In this document: positions 5,243 through 7,154 of the stretch, piece after piece
Position numbering within the stretch: the stretch's first letter is position 1
How the letters are laid out: every line of letters starts with the position of its first letter
Assembly: GCA_025362415.1 (NCBI GenBank)
Contig: JANYGM010000079.1
Coordinates: 1-7,154, forward strand
Length of the DNA: 7,154 bases
Direction: 5' to 3'
Source: a bacterium
GTDB lineage: Bacteria > Bacteroidota > Bacteroidia > Cytophagales > Thermonemataceae
Made by a program: the position numbers and the translations under genes
The notes under the pieces: model-generated
What the model was told of the DNA's origin: nothing
Seen by the model: the letters and a program-made list of their open reading frames with translations, nothing else
Database searches by the model: none

Positions 5243-6937
5243 ATGGAAAGTAACAACCAATATCAAAATAATCTTTTTTCTGAAGAAAATAATACACTTC
5301 TTTTGCCCAAAAAAGCAGAAGAAGCGTTTTCTCGTGGCTACGACAACGGCTTAAAAGGTATCAATAAATCTCATTATGAAGGGTATATCTCTGAAAAATA
5401 CCTGCAAAATGCGCTTCAAGAAGCCATAAATATCAATGCAAAATTATTAGATAATGTTACTGAAAAACTGGAAATCAATACAACACAATTTGCTAATTTG
5501 CAGAAAGAAAGTACAGAACTCCAAGAACAAATAAATCATAAAAAAAGCCTTTTGGTGCGCCGTTTGGAAGATTTTCAAACGTATAAAAACGAAAAAATCA
5601 ATTATCTCAACGAAAAAGAAAAACTACGTAACAAATACTCCTTTTTGGCAGGTGTGTTGTTTTTGATAGCAGGCTTTATTTTCATTGTTGGCGACCTTGT
5701 TATTTCTCACGAAATAGTTGCCTACGCTCTCAATATCAAGAATAATGTAGAAGCGTGGACTTTTGCGGTGGGGCTTGCTATGGTTTCTGTTCTCCTAAAA
5801 CCTGCTTACGACAGGCTGATAGAACAGCCTTATCTCTACAAAAAAACTGTTACGACAGAAGTTATTTATCTGATATTTAAGGTTTTACTTGTGTTTTTTA
5901 CTTTTATTACGCTTTTTACGTTGGGGCTTTTTCGTTATGAGGCATATAAAACAGACCGTTTGAAAGAAAGTATCAACAAAAACATCTTACAACTGCAAGC
6001 AGATGACATTTCGGAGCAAAATGAACGCTTGATTTTACTAAAATCAAAAGAAAGTGAAAACCTTAGTTTAAAACTCGTAGAACACCCTGCAGGGCTTTAT
6101 TCTTTTGTGTTTTCTGGGATAATGTTTGCAGTAGCAGGTGCTATTTGTTTAGGACTTAGTTTTCCTATTTTGGGCGGTTATACACGTATTTGGCTACAAA
6201 TTCCTATGCACTTGCGCAAGATTATTCCTCTAGAAAAAAATGCCCTTCTGCAAGTGGAAATTTTGGAAAATGAATTGCACCAAAAACAGTCAGCTTTTGC
6301 AGTTGGACAGGAAGAAATACTGCTTATAGGTGATTTGGAGCTACAAAAAGAAGAAAAAACCAAACTTACAAAGCAACTTTTGGATAACAAAGATTTATTA
6401 AGAAAAAGTCTTATTGAATCAGATATTTATTTGTATGAAGAAGGCTATGAACGTGGCATTTTGACTACTAAAATCAACCTTGAAAATGAGCAAAAAGCTA
6501 TCAAAGCGGCTAATGATGCTATTTTGGAGGCGGCAAAACCTAAGCCAATTGTTATCCCAGAAGCTGTTTTTGATAATGGAAAAAATAATAATGGGAATAC
6601 TAATGGAAATGGAAAATCCAACGGAAAAACAAAAGAATTTTCAAAGGATTTTTCAAAAAATATTAACCCAAATATTATTAAGAAAAAACAACCAGAAAAT
6701 GCTGAAATAGCTATTTTGGATAATGTTTTAGAGGAAAATAAAACAGAAAAAACAAACGAAAATTTTGAGGAAATTTTTGATAAAAATGAAAATTTACAAA
6801 GTTTTATGGAAAAATATGGTAATGATGAGGATTTAGATACAAATGAGAATGTTATAACAAATATTGCAGTTGAAACACCAAAAAATAGCATTACAAGTAG
6901 TGTAAAAGACAAAATGAGCAAATTAAGGAAAAGATAG
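5243..6937 (+). CDS. Four-TM coiled-coil membrane protein, function unknown
   Basis: I do not recognise a family for this 564-residue protein. An N-terminal soluble part (1-130) holds a coiled coil at about 60-130 (LQKESTELQEQI, LRRLEDF-like heptads). Hydrophobic helices lie at about 132-155, 170-187, 204-230 and 285-312. Between helices 3 and 4 is a 55-residue charged coiled-coil loop (about 232-280), probably extracytoplasmic if the N-terminus is inside. After helix 4 come a second coiled coil (330-430), an Asn/Gly/Lys-rich linker (444-465), an acidic segment (485-545) and a basic end (KDKMSKLRKR). A GY-[DE]-x-G-[LI] motif occurs at 32-37 and again at 401-406, each followed by a helix ending in a similar ALQEAI/ANDAI. 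The start follows the AT-rich leader ATTTTGCTTTT with no strong ribosome site. It could be a scaffold or mechanosensing protein, but nothing catalytic is visible. It is flanked by family C repeats on both sides. Confidence 0.85.
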   Translation: MESNNQYQNNLFSEENNTLLLPKKAEEAFSRGYDNGLKGINKSHYEGYISEKYLQNALQEAININAKLLDNVTEKLEINTTQFANLQKESTELQEQINHKKSLLVRRLEDFQTYKNEKINYLNEKEKLRNKYSFLAGVLFLIAGFIFIVGDLVISHEIVAYALNIKNNVEAWTFAVGLAMVSVLLKPAYDRLIEQPYLYKKTVTTEVIYLIFKVLLVFFTFITLFTLGLFRYEAYKTDRLKESINKNILQLQADDISEQNERLILLKSKESENLSLKLVEHPAGLYSFVFSGIMFAVAGAICLGLSFPILGGYTRIWLQIPMHLRKIIPLEKNALLQVEILENELHQKQSAFAVGQEEILLIGDLELQKEEKTKLTKQLLDNKDLLRKSLIESDIYLYEEGYERGILTTKINLENEQKAIKAANDAILEAAKPKPIVIPEAVFDNGKNNNGNTNGNGKSNGKTKEFSKDFSKNINPNIIKKKQPENAEIAILDNVLEENKTEKTNENFEEIFDKNENLQSFMEKYGNDEDLDTNENVITNIAVETPKNSITSSVKDKMSKLRKR

Positions 6938-6948
6938 AACAAATTAAG

Positions 6949-6963
6949 GTAATTGTTTAGGTT
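6949..6963 (+). repeat. Solitary copy of the family B outer flank
   Basis: GTAATTGTTTAGGTT differs by one base from the 15-bp outer arm of family B (GTAACTGTTTAGGTT at 696-710). It lies 35 nt upstream of the GTAG-headed family D hairpin, in the same orientation as in family B. Confidence 0.5.
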
Positions 6964-6997
6964 AAATATTTAGAAATTGAAACAAATGTATTAAAAT

Positions 6998-7032
6998 GTA
7001 GGGGCTGGGCTTGCCCCATAGCCGTCAGGCTA
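6998..7032 (+). repeat. GTAG-headed REP-like hairpin pair, family D
   Basis: GTAG (6998-7001) leads into a hairpin with stem GGGGC (7001-7005) and GCCCC, with GGGC-TT-GCCC as an alternative inner pairing. It is followed directly by TAGCC (7019-7023), loop GTCA, GGCTA (7028-7032). As in family B, TGTAG immediately precedes the palindrome, in the manner of REP elements. Confidence 0.5.
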
Positions 7033-7033
7033 G

Positions 7034-7154
7034 GCACTCAAATATCTCTGCACCGTCAGCTAAAGCAGACGGCAAAGAAAGTAAAAAAACAGAAATATAG
7101 TCTTCAAGTGCTTTAAAGTCTATTTTGCCGTCTGCTTTAGCTGACGGTGCAAAG
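7034..7154. repeat. Palindromic element, family C, copy 2 (cut by the window end)
   Basis: The 27-bp arms at 7050-7076 and 7124-7150 are identical to those of copy 1. The spacer is again exactly 47 bp, but its sequence is largely different apart from GAAA at the start and TAT at the end. The left flank GCACTCAAATAT (7034-7045) is the reverse complement of the right flank of copy 1. The right flank lies beyond the window. Confidence 0.85.

Noticed and set aside
6445..6942. 165-residue minus-strand open frame, Phe/Ser/Leu-rich
   Set aside because: It is the antisense of the Lys/Asn/Glu-rich tail of the 564-residue gene, which produces artificial Phe/Leu/Ser codons.

Overview
The window is AT-rich and looks like a chromosomal segment from a member of the Bacteroidota, probably of the Cytophagales type. 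The evidence is two clear promoter candidates with the Bacteroidota -33/-7 pattern (TTTG, about 19 nt, TAnnTTTG), A-rich rather than Shine-Dalgarno leaders, and the style of the encoded proteins. The genus cannot be fixed from the sequence alone.

Layout, left to right. (1) A short minus-strand gene (44-415) encodes a secreted or membrane-anchored coiled-coil protein. Its reading frame may continue past the annotated stop in the -1 frame, off the left edge. (2) A 486-bp intergenic block (416-901) holds that gene's promoter and three palindromic elements: family A (507-605), a 17-bp-arm hairpin or terminator (639-673), and family B (696-860). (3) A VLCAD-type acyl-CoA dehydrogenase lies on the minus strand (902-2701). 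(4) A divergent promoter region follows (about 2702-3035). (5) An MlaE-type ABC-transporter permease (3036-3773, plus) is separated from prolipoprotein diacylglyceryl transferase lgt (4136-4978, plus) only by a 359-bp self-complementary tandem-repeat tract (3770-4128). (6) Family C palindromic element, copy 1 (5032-5164). (7) A 564-residue four-helix membrane protein with coiled coils and no recognised family (5243-6937, plus). (8) A GTAG-headed hairpin (family D) and a second family C copy run off the right edge.

Functionally, the recognised genes concern membranes and lipids: fatty acyl-CoA oxidation, phospholipid transport across the envelope, and lipoprotein maturation. mlaE and lgt are probably co-transcribed through the repeat tract, because no separate lgt promoter is visible and the repeats start at the mlaE stop codon and end 7 nt before the lgt start codon. 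The other genes do not form an obvious pathway together.

The most unusual content lies outside the genes. There are at least four families of short palindromic repeats, three of them arranged as inverted pairs (REP/BIME-like), plus the mlaE-lgt fold-back array. All the longer repeat elements recognised are intergenic. No transposase, CRISPR array, tRNA or rRNA gene was recognised.
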